From: Arthrobacter sp. Leaf137
Lineage (GTDB): Bacteria > Actinomycetota > Actinomycetes > Actinomycetales > Micrococcaceae
Assembly: GCF_001423525.1 (NCBI RefSeq)
Contig: NZ_LMOI01000018.1
Location: forward strand, 383,435-447,434
Reading direction: 5' to 3'
Length of the DNA stretch: 64,000 bases
Part shown: piece after piece, positions 63,681-64,000 of the stretch
How the letters are laid out: every line of letters starts with the position of its first letter
Position numbering within the stretch: position 1 is the stretch's first letter
The notes under the pieces: model-generated
What the model saw: only the letters and a program-made list of their open reading frames with translations
Told to the model about the DNA's origin: nothing
Database searches by the model: none
Position numbers and translations under genes: made by a program

Positions 63681-64000
63681 GATTTAACGCCCCCCGTGAA
63701 GCCTTGGATGAACTGTTTCTGAGCCACCAGGAAGAACGCCAGGATGGGGATCATGGAGATGATGATCGCTGCGAAAATCACGTTCCATTGGGAAACGCTC
63801 TCGCCTACGAAGTTGTAGATCACCACCGGCAGGGTGACGGCGTCTGAGCCGTTGAGGAAGATCAGGCCCGTGAAAAAGTCGTTCCAGACGATGAGTCCAG
63901 TGAAGATCGCCACCGTACCCGTAGCAGGAGAGAGCAGGGGAAAAACGATCTTCCGGAAAACTGTGAACCGGGAGGCACCATCGATCTGCGCGGCTTCCTC
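63677..64000 (-). CDS. ABC sugar transporter permease (MalG-type), partial
   Basis: Only the last 107 residues are in the window. The frame carries EEAAQIDGASRFTVF, the EAA loop that meets the ATPase, then helices at LIVWNDFFTGLIFL and IIISMIPILAFFLV and the typical MalG end QKQFIQGFTGGVKS. It is the inner-membrane half of an oligosaccharide uptake system; the remaining subunits should lie beyond the right edge. Confidence 0.9.
   Translation of the reverse strand, partial: EEAAQIDGASRFTVFRKIVFPLLSPATGTVAIFTGLIVWNDFFTGLIFLNGSDAVTLPVVIYNFVGESVSQWNVIFAAIIISMIPILAFFLVAQKQFIQGFTGGVKS

Overview
The window is high-GC, densely coded actinobacterial DNA. Gene content (purM beside a DUF3073 gene, ClpB preceded by an HspR-type HAIR element, WXG100-type protein, DUF1206, septum-formation-family protein, CarA-like oxidase with C-glycoside deglycosidase subunits) and the frequent leaderless starts behind a TANNNT hexamer point to Micrococcaceae, most likely Arthrobacter or Pseudarthrobacter. 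It looks chromosomal: I see no phage, IS element, CRISPR array, rRNA or tRNA. Both ends cut a gene (purM at the left, an ABC sugar permease at the right).

Layout. 0-6.8 kb: 3' end of purM, a VOC protein, DUF3073, a septum-formation-family membrane protein, clpB and a secreted trypsin-like protease. 6.9-10.1 kb: a tightly overlapping molybdate operon (HTH-TOBE regulator, modA, modB, modC), divergent from a DUF4031-HD protein coupled to a ComB-like phosphatase. 11.9-16.7 kb: small membrane and hypothetical genes, trpF, hutD, ferritin, a guanidine-III riboswitch with a pair of SMR exporters, and a P-loop kinase flanked by two copies of a palindromic repeat. 16.8-22.1 kb: choline uptake and oxidation operon betT-betB-betA. 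22.4-31 kb: ABM protein, MBL hydrolase, RGG-rich DEAD-box RNA helicase with an attenuator-like leader, methyltransferase, two MFS exporters, trmB. 31-40 kb: WXG100-like secretion substrate, DUF1206, SRPBCC, and two separate ECF sigma/anti-sigma modules, each next to an exported protein gene that is the likely target. 40-45 kb: SWIM-SNF2 helicase and a beta-propeller glycosidase.

45-54.6 kb is a nitrogen/methylated-amine locus: amt, XRE-cupin regulator, M20 amidohydrolase, MSOX-type flavin oxidase, three glutamate-synthase-like subunits (MgsA/B/C type) and a GlnT/GMA-synthetase-like enzyme. It resembles the N-methylglutamate pathway with a monomeric flavin oxidase in place of the four-subunit dehydrogenase.

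54.9-64 kb is a carbohydrate island: GH3 beta-glucosidase, beta and alpha subunits of a C-glycoside deglycosidase, a divergent pyranose-oxidase/CarA-like GMC oxidase, a GH35-like glycosidase, a GH43 enzyme and an ABC sugar permease. Together they could deglycosylate plant C- and O-glycosides: sugar removal and uptake, 3-oxidation of the sugar, then cleavage of the C-C bond.

Two palindromic repeat families, a divergent pair of matching ECF promoters and at least nine leaderless promoters are the main non-coding structure.
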